Of a DNA stretch of 7,510 bases, positions 1 through 5,031 are shown in pieces. The DNA is from Microcaldota archaeon (GTDB taxonomy: Archaea; Micrarchaeota; Micrarchaeia; Burarchaeales; Burarchaeaceae). Below the pieces are notes generated by a model. It was not told the origin of the DNA and searched no databases. It was given only the letters and a program-made list of their open reading frames with translations. Position 1 is the first letter of the stretch. Each line of letters starts with the position of its first letter. Location of the stretch: positions 1 through 7,510 of the forward strand of contig QMVF01000034.1 in assembly GCA_003660965.1 (NCBI GenBank). The letters are read 5' to 3'. The translations under genes were made by a program, and so were the position numbers.

Positions 1-682
1 AATCATATTTGTTAATTACAATACCATGAGGAATTCTAAAATGCTCCACGACCTTAAAAACTCGTTTCAAATCACTTAGCCCAGCGGGTGTAGGTTCTGT
101 GATTCCCACTACATAATCGCTTTCCCTAACCGAAGCTATTACAGGACAGCCAATTCCAGCCGCGGCATCTATAAGCGTAAGTTCTGCTCCCTCTTTCTTT
201 CCCACCTTTTCCCCAAGCTTTCTTGCTTCGTAAACTATCTTTCCTGTTCCGCTTTTGCCAAGCAAAAGCTCACCATAAACTAAAGGAAAGTGCGCTGTTT
301 GCCTTGCTATCAGCCTTCCGCCTACGGTGGGCACCAGTTTTATTGCATTATTGGGGCACACCACTGCACATGCGCCGCAGCCTTCGCACCCCATATCCTT
401 GATTACGGGCTTTCCGTTTTTCACTTCAATTGCATGAAATACGCAATTTTCAACGCATTTCATACAACCATTGCATTTGGAATAATCTATAACTGCTGTT
501 TTCATGACCGAAAGTTCCTTATCAATTATTTTTTTGCCAGGGAATATTATGCTCTGGTTGGGGCAGTCCGCATCTGCATCCACCAGTATAAGCTTCTTCT
601 TTTTGCTTAGACTGAGAGCAAGGGAGGAAGTTAGGGAAGTCTTTCCAGTTCCGCCCTTGCCACTTAAAACCACCAGTTTCAT
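1..682 (-). CDS. MinD-superfamily P-loop ATPase with inserted ferredoxin domain (3' end beyond window)
   Basis: I translated this by hand from the ATG at 682; it reads open to the left edge, giving 227 residues. The family is usually about 280, so roughly 50 C-terminal residues are missing. A deviant Walker A, GKGGTGKT, lies at residues 8-15, followed by the DADADCP segment (switch region, Cys40). A two-cluster ferredoxin insert follows: Cys70/73/76/80 and Cys99/102/105/109, both CxxCxxCxxxC, with Pro only after the second. The Walker B-like segment is LIDAAAGIGC (Asp172, Cys179), and the NKYD ending is typical of the nucleotide-base pocket. It probably binds ATP at a dimer interface and carries two [4Fe-4S] clusters in the cytoplasm. 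The start codon lies 1 nt after the TAA of the upstream paralogue, so the two are surely cotranscribed and may act as a heterodimer. The substrate is unknown; cluster assembly or transfer is inferred from the DIMco neighbours. Confidence 0.92.
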   Translation of the reverse strand, partial: MKLVVLSGKGGTGKTSLTSSLALSLSKKKKLILVDADADCPNQSIIFPGKKIIDKELSVMKTAVIDYSKCNGCMKCVENCVFHAIEVKNGKPVIKDMGCEGCGACAVVCPNNAIKLVPTVGGRLIARQTAHFPLVYGELLLGKSGTGKIVYEARKLGEKVGKKEGAELTLIDAAAGIGCPVIASVRESDYVVGITEPTPAGLSDLKRVFKVVEHFRIPHGIVINKYD

Positions 683-683
683 T

Positions 684-1505
684 TTACAACCTCTCTGCCA
701 ATTTGCGCAGCTCTTTTGAAATCGGATGAGAGGGATACTTTTTCACAATCGGAGTTCCCTCCACATAACATTCAACCATCTCTTCAGAATAAGGTATGTT
801 GAGATCTGCTTTTGGCATATTTTTCTTTGAAATGTCGGATCTGTTCAAAATCAGCTCATATTTAATGTCGAGCTTTTTCAATACGGATAGAATCGTCTTT
901 AAATCATGGGCTCCGAAAAGCGTGGGTTCAGTAATTGCAAACGCCTTGTCGCATCCTTCCAGTGCAGCCACCACATTGCAGTGGGTGCCTGCAGCAGTGT
1001 CTATGATTACCGTTTCCGGCGCATGGTGAAGACCCCTTGCCTTTACCGCATCTACGATTTTTTCAGAGTATGGTTCAGAAGGCTTCAAGCTTCCTGAGAA
1101 TATCTCAACTCCGTGTTTTCTTCCCTCATAGGTCCAGCCTACAACCTTGCTGCCCGGCTCTATGGCTCCATGAGGGCAGGAAAGCATGCAGGTTTTACAC
1201 CCAGTGCAGGTCTGTTCTACCAAAGAAGGAGGCTTTCCCTTTATCTGGTAGAGGGAGTTTGTTTCGCATCTGCTTACGCATAGACCGCACTTCATGCATT
1301 TTTCAGGATTGAATTTCGGAATGAATGAGAGTACTTCCTGTTTTTTTCCGAGTTCTGCTCCGAGTATTAAATGGGAGCCGGGACAGTCCACATCGCAGTC
1401 AATAAGCCTAACCTTTTTCCCCATATCTGCTAGAGCAACTGCCAAATTTACAGCTATGGCAGTCTTTCCCGTACCTCCTTTTCCACCAGTAATTCCGACT
1501 ATCAA
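684..1505 (-). CDS. MinD-superfamily P-loop ATPase with inserted ferredoxin domain (complete paralogue)
   Basis: 273 aa, a normal full length. Deviant Walker A GGKGGTGKT is at residues 7-15 and DCDVDCP at 37-42. Two [4Fe-4S] motifs lie at Cys70/73/76/80 and Cys100/103/106/110, the second followed by Pro-His-Gly. The Walker B-like IIDTAAGTHC has Asp169 and Cys176, and ILNRSD near residue 221 matches the base-binding motif. The start is a TTG at 1505: family members begin with a short strand leading directly into the P-loop, no ATG lies between the upstream stop and this codon, and a GAAGGG SD-like stretch precedes it. It begins 15 nt after the DIMco gene's TAG, in the same frame. Compared with the downstream paralogue it lacks the GKSGTGK segment after the ferredoxin insert (here LKPSEPYSEK), so the two subunits have diverged there. 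Tandem pairs of this kind occur in the ORP gene set of Desulfovibrio. The exact function is not known. Confidence 0.93.
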   Translation of the reverse strand: MIVGITGGKGGTGKTAIAVNLAVALADMGKKVRLIDCDVDCPGSHLILGAELGKKQEVLSFIPKFNPEKCMKCGLCVSRCETNSLYQIKGKPPSLVEQTCTGCKTCMLSCPHGAIEPGSKVVGWTYEGRKHGVEIFSGSLKPSEPYSEKIVDAVKARGLHHAPETVIIDTAAGTHCNVVAALEGCDKAFAITEPTLFGAHDLKTILSVLKKLDIKYELILNRSDISKKNMPKADLNIPYSEEMVECYVEGTPIVKKYPSHPISKELRKLAERL

Positions 1506-1520
1506 CCTATTCCCTTCTTT

Positions 1521-1871
1521 CTAATGCACGCAGGCATTTTCATCAGCCTTCAGCCTTCCGTTAAGAAAATCTGAAACCACAGCCCTTACCTTCTGGTTTT
1601 GAACCAGTACTACTTGAATTCCAAAGGAGTTGAAGAGCTCCGTTGCTTTGGGCCCCACCCCGCCAGTAATAAGCACGTCTGCGCCTTGTGTTTTTATGAA
1701 TTCAGGTAGGGCGCCGGGAATGCGCTTTCCTGAATGAATGTTTGGGAGAACTCTGCTAGAAATGATTTGCTTTTCCTTGGTTTCGACTATAACGAACTCA
1801 GAGCACATTCCGAAATGCATTGCAACTTGGCCATCCAAGCCACCTCCATCAGAGGAAATTGCAATTATCAA
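1521..1871 (-). CDS. DIMco (NifX/NifB C-terminal-like) family protein
   Basis: 116 aa, matching the dinitrogenase iron-molybdenum cofactor biosynthesis fold (RNase H-like, PF02579). Visible family features are an IIAISSDG first strand, the MHFGMC segment at residues 18-23 (usual form HFGxC), GGVGPKA near residue 70, and a C-terminal Asn-Ala-Cys-x-His ending common in this group. Relatives such as NifX and ORP hold metal-sulfur clusters non-covalently, so a carrier role for such a cluster is plausible. The start is a TTG at 1871 that overlaps the previous gene's TGA as TTGA; a strong AGGAGGAGG SD just upstream supports it, and the family N-terminus begins exactly there. The overlap implies translational coupling to the other DIMco gene. 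No nitrogenase structural gene is visible, so nitrogen fixation should not be inferred. Confidence 0.9.
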   Translation of the reverse strand: MIIAISSDGGGLDGQVAMHFGMCSEFVIVETKEKQIISSRVLPNIHSGKRIPGALPEFIKTQGADVLITGGVGPKATELFNSFGIQVVLVQNQKVRAVVSDFLNGRLKADENACVH

Positions 1872-2299
1872 GGCCCTCCTCCTCTAAAACGTCTTCCGCC
1901 TCCAAAACCACCCCTGAAGCGCCTGCCCATGCCGAAATGAGGAGGGGTGCTTGGAGCATCTATGGGTGATAGCTTTCCTGCAAGAAAATCCTCAACTGCC
2001 TTTTTCACAGTTCCTGATGCAGAATATATGCTTATGTTTGCCTGCATTAGAACTGCCATTGCATTCGGGCCGCAGTTCCCAGTTATGACAGAGGTTGAGT
2101 CAGTATCCAGAATGGTTTGGGCAGCCAACGGCCCTGCACCCCCGCCAGCACGTGCTGCAGGATTGGGAAGGATTTCCGAATCTGCTATGCTCTTGGATTT
2201 TTCATCCACTGAAACTAGGGTAAAGGTAGGGCATCTTCCGAAAACAGGAGCTATGGTGTCATCTAGACCACCTTTTGAAGTGGAGATTGCTATTTTCAT
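1868..2299 (-). CDS. DIMco (NifX-like) protein with C-terminal RGG-type tail
   Basis: 143 aa from the ATG at 2299. The first 110 or so residues form a DIMco domain: MKIAIST start, PVFGRCPTF, LPNPAARAGGGAGP, and GNCGPNA. After a short Pro-rich linker (DAPSTPPHFGMG) the protein ends in an Arg/Gly/Phe tail with two copies of GRRFRGG separated by FGG. I chose the ATG over an in-frame TTG at 2320 because homologues start at MKIA, the TTG would overlap the upstream gene by 17 nt, and a GTGAG SD-like motif sits 4 nt before the ATG. It likely binds or carries a metal-sulfur cluster in the cytoplasm; the basic aromatic tail could bind RNA, DNA or the neighbouring Gly/Trp/Arg-rich protein. The tail function is inference only. 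Its last codons also serve as the SD for the next gene. Confidence 0.88.
   Translation of the reverse strand: MKIAISTSKGGLDDTIAPVFGRCPTFTLVSVDEKSKSIADSEILPNPAARAGGGAGPLAAQTILDTDSTSVITGNCGPNAMAVLMQANISIYSASGTVKKAVEDFLAGKLSPIDAPSTPPHFGMGRRFRGGFGGGRRFRGGGP
1874..1885 (-). promoter_or_regulatory. Shine-Dalgarno site that decides the TTG start of the second DIMco gene
   Basis: The minus strand reads AGAGGAGGAGGG immediately before CCTTGA, where TTG is the start and TGA the stop of the upstream gene. These bases are also the Arg-Gly-Gly-Gly codons of the RGG tail, so one stretch serves as both coding sequence and ribosome-binding site. The strong match explains how a TTG start can be used efficiently. 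Confidence 0.7.
1877..1927 (-). repeat. Two GRRFRGG peptide repeats with fully synonymous divergence
   Basis: Copy 1 covers 1927-1907 and copy 2 covers 1897-1877 (minus-strand order), separated by codons for Phe-Gly-Gly. Both encode Gly-Arg-Arg-Phe-Arg-Gly-Gly. The codons are GGC AGG CGC TTC AGG GGT then GGT in copy 1, and GGA AGA CGT TTT AGA GGA then GGA in copy 2. All seven positions differ in the third base and in no other. That suggests selection on the peptide rather than recent DNA duplication. Confidence 0.9.
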
Positions 2300-2303
2300 A
2301 AGC

Positions 2304-2645
2304 TCACTTTCCGCTTTCAAGAGATTTGAGCCGTTTTCTTACCTCATCCAGCTCTGCTTTTAGATCGTCGGCATATACCTTAAGATCCTGAATTTCCTCC
2401 TCCCTTGTAGGCTGAGGAGGTGCTGCATTTGTTGCGCTCTGATAAGCAACTGGCTGATCGGTTCCAAAGCCCCATCCAAGACCATAACCACGACCCCAGC
2501 CATAGCCTCTTCTGCCCCAGCCAGGACCTCGGCCAAAGCCTCTGCCCCAGCCACGGCCAAAACCTCTTCTTCCCCATCCAGGACCTCTTCCACAAATCCA
2601 ATCTCCGCCAGCCCACCAAGGACCGGTTCCATCTCCCCATGGCAT
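2304..2645 (-). CDS. DUF5320-type Gly/Trp/Arg-rich protein with C-terminal coiled coil
   Basis: 113 aa. The N-terminus MPWGDGTGPWW matches the DUF5320 signature. Residues 3-61 are low-complexity, with nine Trp (3, 10, 11, 16, 24, 33, 43, 50, 58), many Gly and Arg, and a near-identical 12-residue repeat, GRGPGWGRRG followed by Phe-Gly or Tyr-Gly, at 19-30 and 38-49. A single Cys18 is the kind of conserved cysteine seen in the family. A Gln/Pro/Ala linker (about 62-80) leads into a charged heptad-like helix at 81-112, probably a coiled coil for oligomerisation. The start at 2645 is supported by GAGGTGA, which overlaps the DUF134 stop codon. The family is commonly found next to DIMco and MinD-ferredoxin genes, but its biochemical role is unknown. 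Its aromatic/basic composition resembles the tail of the DIMco protein encoded next. Confidence 0.85.
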   Translation of the reverse strand: MPWGDGTGPWWAGGDWICGRGPGWGRRGFGRGWGRGFGRGPGWGRRGYGWGRGYGLGWGFGTDQPVAYQSATNAAPPQPTREEEIQDLKVYADDLKAELDEVRKRLKSLESGK

Positions 2646-2650
2646 TCAAA

Positions 2651-2959
2651 TCACCTCAAATATCTCCTTTTTATTGTATAATTCCCGCCTTCAATTCTGA
2701 TTGCAAACCCGTTCACCAGCGCCTGGGCAATTTTTTTCCGGGCAGAGCCCAGAAGCCGGTGAAGAGTGGGTTGAGAAACGCCCATCCGTCTTCCAATTTC
2801 CGCCTGCTCAAGCCCTTCCATGTCCTTAAGCCTTAGGGCCTCGAATTCCTCAACTCCGAGTGCCACCTCCTTAAGCATCCTCATCGGTATTCCGCGGGGC
2901 TTGAAGTAAGTCACATTGGGCTCTGAATAAACCCACAACCTCTTGCGTGGTCTTACCAT
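2651..2959 (-). CDS. DUF134 (UPF0251) family predicted DNA-binding regulator
   Basis: 102 aa, full length for the stand-alone form. The N-terminus VRPRKR and the YFKPRGIPM segment (19-27) are family hallmarks; the latter is followed by EVALGVEEFEALRLKDMEGL. A sigma-70 region 4-like helix-turn-helix spans about 50-78, with the recognition helix in VSQPTLHRLLGSARKKIA. It ends in a short beta-rich stretch (IRIEGGNY). Some relatives fuse this domain to a DIMco domain; here the two are separate genes of one operon. It is the first gene, expressed from a leaderless promoter that overlaps one arm of an inverted repeat, so autoregulation and control of the divergent operon are plausible. That it binds DNA is a family prediction; the ligand, possibly a metal or cluster signal, is inference. 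Confidence 0.92.
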   Translation of the reverse strand: MVRPRKRLWVYSEPNVTYFKPRGIPMRMLKEVALGVEEFEALRLKDMEGLEQAEIGRRMGVSQPTLHRLLGSARKKIAQALVNGFAIRIEGGNYTIKRRYLR

Positions 2960-3014
2960 GTTATGAATATATATACAAAAACTCTTAAAAAGATTATAGA
3001 TATAGATTCATAAC
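2960..3014. promoter_or_regulatory. Inverted repeat in divergent intergenic region, candidate operator
   Basis: The left arm at 2960-2974 reads GTTATGAATATATAT. The right arm at 3000-3014, read on the minus strand, is GTTATGAATCTATAT. They match at 14 of 15 positions, including nine perfect outer bases, with arm centres 40 bp apart, close to four helical turns. The left arm abuts the DUF134 start codon, where the leaderless transcript should begin, and the right arm lies upstream of the candidate promoters of the plus-strand operon. A dimeric or tetrameric regulator bound here could control both directions. DUF134 is the obvious candidate but this is not shown. Confidence 0.55.
2984..2991 (-). 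promoter_or_regulatory. Archaeal TATA box for the DUF134 operon
   Basis: The minus strand reads TTTTTAAG here, centred about 28 bases before the ATG at 2959. No Shine-Dalgarno sequence lies between, which fits a leaderless mRNA starting at or next to the ATG. The box lies between the two arms of the inverted repeat. Confidence 0.5.
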
Positions 3015-3032
3015 AAGCGGGAAGAATATTGA

Positions 3033-3063
3033 TTTAATATTAGTTTAATTGAAAGTTAAATAG
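3033..3063 (+). promoter_or_regulatory. Candidate TATA boxes for the Trx-CcdA/ZIP/DUF89 operon
   Basis: Two T/A-rich boxes are possible. TTTAATAT at 3033-3040 would give a leader of about 20 nt containing the GTGAG SD-like motif before the ATG. TTAAATAG at 3056-3063, preceded by a purine-rich GAAAG that resembles a BRE, would give a nearly leaderless transcript but sits a little close. I cannot decide between them. Confidence 0.35.
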
Positions 3064-3082
3064 TACACAGGGTGTGAGTTTC

Positions 3083-4234
3083 ATGAAGTACTTTCATCTA
3101 TTCATAGCATCCATGCTTGCCATCTATTTACTGCTCCCGTTAGCATCCGCGCAGTCGGAAAGCACCTGCATCTACTTATTCTATGGAGAGGGCTGCCCCC
3201 ACTGTGGTAGGGTGGTTCCGTTTGTTTCCGAGCTTGAAGGTGAATACGATATAGAGGTTAAGCATTTTGAAATCTATAACAACTGGGACAATGCTGCACT
3301 TCTAAATTCCTACTTTGATGCCTACAATGTTCCATTGAGGGGGCGTGGTGTGCCTGTAATTTTTGTGGGAAACGGGTTTTTGGTTGGCGATACGCCCATC
3401 CTATCAAAACTGGAACCCATACTTGAAAAGGGAATATATGCTGGAGAGCCTTGCCCTTCTACAGAAGTGAAGAACCCAGTCAACCTGTTATATGTTGGAA
3501 TTAATAATGGAGCAGAGCCAGGAGAAGGCACTGTATCTGGCTTGGAGCCGGAGGAGATATCCCTTGGAGTGATCACAATTGCCGCATTCGTAGACTCCAT
3601 AAACCCATGCGCCATAGCAGTCCTCCTAATTCTTCTGAACGCGCTCCTTGCTGCGGGGGATAAAAATACGGTTTTGAAAGTCGGCCTTGCATTCATAGCC
3701 TCCATATACATCTCATACTTCCTATTCGGCCTGGGGTTATTCAGCGCAATTCAGATTGCAGGCCTTTCCTACATCTTCTATCAATTGGTTGGCTTTCTTG
3801 CCATAATCATAGGCCTGTTCAACATAAAGGACTATTTATGGTACGGGGGCGGGGGGTTTGTTATGGAAATTCCTCGTTCTTGGAGACCTACTCTTAAAAA
3901 ATTGCTTAAAAGCATAACCACGCCGCTGGGCGCGTTTTCAATGGGATTTGCAGTATGTCTTTTCGAACTGCCGTGCACAGGAGGACCGTATATTTTCATT
4001 CTGGGCCTGCTTGCGGAAAAGAGCACCCAGATGATAGCCATACCTCTTCTGCTATATTATAATTTCATATTCATACTACCTCTGCTGGGAATAGTTGCCC
4101 TGCTTTACTACGGCTTTACGAATATAGAGAAGGCGGAGAAGTGGAAGGAAAGGAATCTGCGGCTGCTTCATCTGATTGCAGGCATACTTATGCTTGCACT
4201 TGGATTCTGGGCCCTTAGTGGAGTATTGCTATAG
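3083..4234 (+). CDS. Exported thioredoxin-like domain fused to CcdA/DsbD-type transmembrane domain
   Basis: 383 aa. Residues 1-24 form a signal peptide or anchor ending ASAQ. A thioredoxin-like domain (about 28-122) has the CPHC active site at Cys38/Cys41 and the cis-proline loop GVP at Pro91; Cys29 and Cys124 flank it. After a linker, a six-helix CcdA-like domain (about 160-383) has one Cys in helix 1 (DSINPC, Cys176) and one in helix 4 (ELPCTGGPY, Cys298), the pair that relays electrons across the membrane. It probably passes reducing power from cytoplasmic thioredoxin to extracytoplasmic thiols. The domain order, thioredoxin first, is the reverse of the DsbD gamma domain, which follows the membrane part. 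I prefer the ATG at 3083 to the in-frame GTG at 3074 because it directly begins the signal peptide and has GTGAG just upstream. It is the first gene of its operon. Confidence 0.88.
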   Translation: MKYFHLFIASMLAIYLLLPLASAQSESTCIYLFYGEGCPHCGRVVPFVSELEGEYDIEVKHFEIYNNWDNAALLNSYFDAYNVPLRGRGVPVIFVGNGFLVGDTPILSKLEPILEKGIYAGEPCPSTEVKNPVNLLYVGINNGAEPGEGTVSGLEPEEISLGVITIAAFVDSINPCAIAVLLILLNALLAAGDKNTVLKVGLAFIASIYISYFLFGLGLFSAIQIAGLSYIFYQLVGFLAIIIGLFNIKDYLWYGGGGFVMEIPRSWRPTLKKLLKSITTPLGAFSMGFAVCLFELPCTGGPYIFILGLLAEKSTQMIAIPLLLYYNFIFILPLLGIVALLYYGFTNIEKAEKWKERNLRLLHLIAGILMLALGFWALSGVLL

Positions 4235-4240
4235 GAGGGG
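4234..4240 (+). promoter_or_regulatory. Shine-Dalgarno site pointing to the ATA start of the ZIP gene
   Basis: GGAGGGG begins at the last base of the upstream TAG stop codon. The nearest codon at proper spacing in the ZIP frame is ATA at 4246, 7 nt after the GGAGG core. No ATG, GTG or TTG occurs in that frame until 4390, which is too far for this site to serve. Confidence 0.6.
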
Positions 4241-4245
4241 ATTAA

Positions 4246-5004
4246 ATACAATTAACACAGGTTGAAATTGCATTTGCCCTTACTCTCTTAGCAGGCCTAT
4301 CCACAGGCATTGGAAGCCTGATTGCATTATTCATAAGGAAATTCGATGAAACCTGCCTCAGTCTCGCATTAAGCTTCTCGGCAGGAGTTATGATTTACAT
4401 CTCCTTTGTCGAGCTTTTGCCTACGGCAGTCGCAGACGTTGGTTTCTTCCAAGGTAATGTAGCTTTCTTCGTAGGAATATTTTTCATAATGCTAATCGAC
4501 TTTTTAGTTCCCCACGAGTACATAGCTGAGCATGCAAAGGTGAGTAAAAAGAACAGAGGTTTGATGAAGGCAGGGGTTTTCACAGCTCTGGGAATTGCAA
4601 TCCATAATTTTCCCGAAGGTCTTGCAACTTTTATGAGCACGTTGAAGGATGTGAGCCTGGGGCTTCCCATAGCACTAGCCATAGCAATACACAACATTCC
4701 TGAAGGAATAGCTGTTTCCATGCCTGTTTTTTATGCAACAAAAAGCAGGAGGAAGGCATTCCTATACTCATTTCTCTCCGGCATTGCAGAACCGCTGGGC
4801 GCAGTGATTGGTTTCCTTCTGCTACTCCCATTCCTCACCCCGGCGATTTTATCTCTCACCTTGGCATTTGTGGCAGGCATAATGGTTTTCATTAGCTTTG
4901 ATGAACTTTTACCACTATCATTCCAGGGAAAAAAGGCGCATTTGGCAATAGTTGGAATAATTGCGGGAATGCTTGTGATGATGATCAGCCTTTGTTTAAT
5001 TTAA
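4246..5004 (+). CDS. ZIP-family (ZupT-like) divalent metal transporter, apparent ATA start
   Basis: 252 aa when read from the ATA at 4246; the first ATG in frame is at 4390 and would delete the first helix. Residues 2-48 fit the ZupT N-terminus well (FALTLLAGLSTGIGSL), with SAGVMIYISFVELLP at 46-60. Metal-site motifs are HNFPEG at 120-125 and HNIPEG at 149-154, with SGIAEPLG at 178-185 and SFDELLP at 217-223, which mirrors SFVELLP in the first half. Length and motifs match the usual roughly 250-270 aa family with eight helices. It imports divalent cations such as Zn, Fe or Mn; specificity cannot be read from sequence. An in-frame TAA at 4243 blocks further extension. A GGAGGGG site overlaps the previous stop, so expression is coupled to the Trx-CcdA gene. 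The ATA start, a substituted base or a sequencing error are the possible explanations. Confidence 0.85.
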   Translation: MQLTQVEIAFALTLLAGLSTGIGSLIALFIRKFDETCLSLALSFSAGVMIYISFVELLPTAVADVGFFQGNVAFFVGIFFIMLIDFLVPHEYIAEHAKVSKKNRGLMKAGVFTALGIAIHNFPEGLATFMSTLKDVSLGLPIALAIAIHNIPEGIAVSMPVFYATKSRRKAFLYSFLSGIAEPLGAVIGFLLLLPFLTPAILSLTLAFVAGIMVFISFDELLPLSFQGKKAHLAIVGIIAGMLVMMISLCLI

Positions 5005-5031
5005 TAGAACTTCATTGAAACGGGTGCAAGT

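Noticed and set aside
1506..1523. The second DIMco gene and the complete MinD-ferredoxin gene share a frame, separated by a TAG and five sense codons, suggesting TAG readthrough or pyrrolysine use.
   Set aside because: TAG also ends the Trx-CcdA and permease genes at sensible family C-termini, the DIMco protein ends in its normal Asn-Ala-Cys-x-His, and an SD-like GAAGGG precedes the TTG start. Ordinary termination and restart is simpler.
1868..2299. NifX-like genes as evidence for nitrogen fixation.
   Set aside because: DIMco proteins are widespread in anaerobes that do not fix nitrogen, and no nifH, nifD, nifK, nifE, nifN or NifB radical-SAM domain is visible.
2297..2320. An upstream TTG at 2320 as start of the tailed DIMco gene.
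   Set aside because: It adds seven residues not expected in the family and overlaps the DUF5320 gene by 17 nt. The ATG at 2299 has an SD-like GTGAG and the normal MKIAIST start.
1734..2836. Plus-strand open frames opposite the DIMco and DUF5320 genes.
   Set aside because: They are by-products of the Gly/Arg-rich codons read on the other strand (Pro/Leu-rich, no start signals) and contradict clear families on the minus strand.
2960..3014. The inverted repeat as an RNA hairpin, riboswitch or terminator.
   Set aside because: The loop is 25 nt and the stems are almost all A/T, so the RNA would be weak. The likely minus-strand transcript starts after it, and no transcript clearly includes both arms.
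3074..3085. GTG at 3074 as the start of the Trx-CcdA gene.
   Set aside because: The ATG three codons later directly begins the signal peptide and has GTGAG at suitable spacing; the GTG has no clear SD.
4395..4721. Minus-strand open frame of about 108 codons opposite the ZIP gene.
   Set aside because: It is a shadow frame of a strongly conserved ZIP sequence and encodes no recognisable motif.
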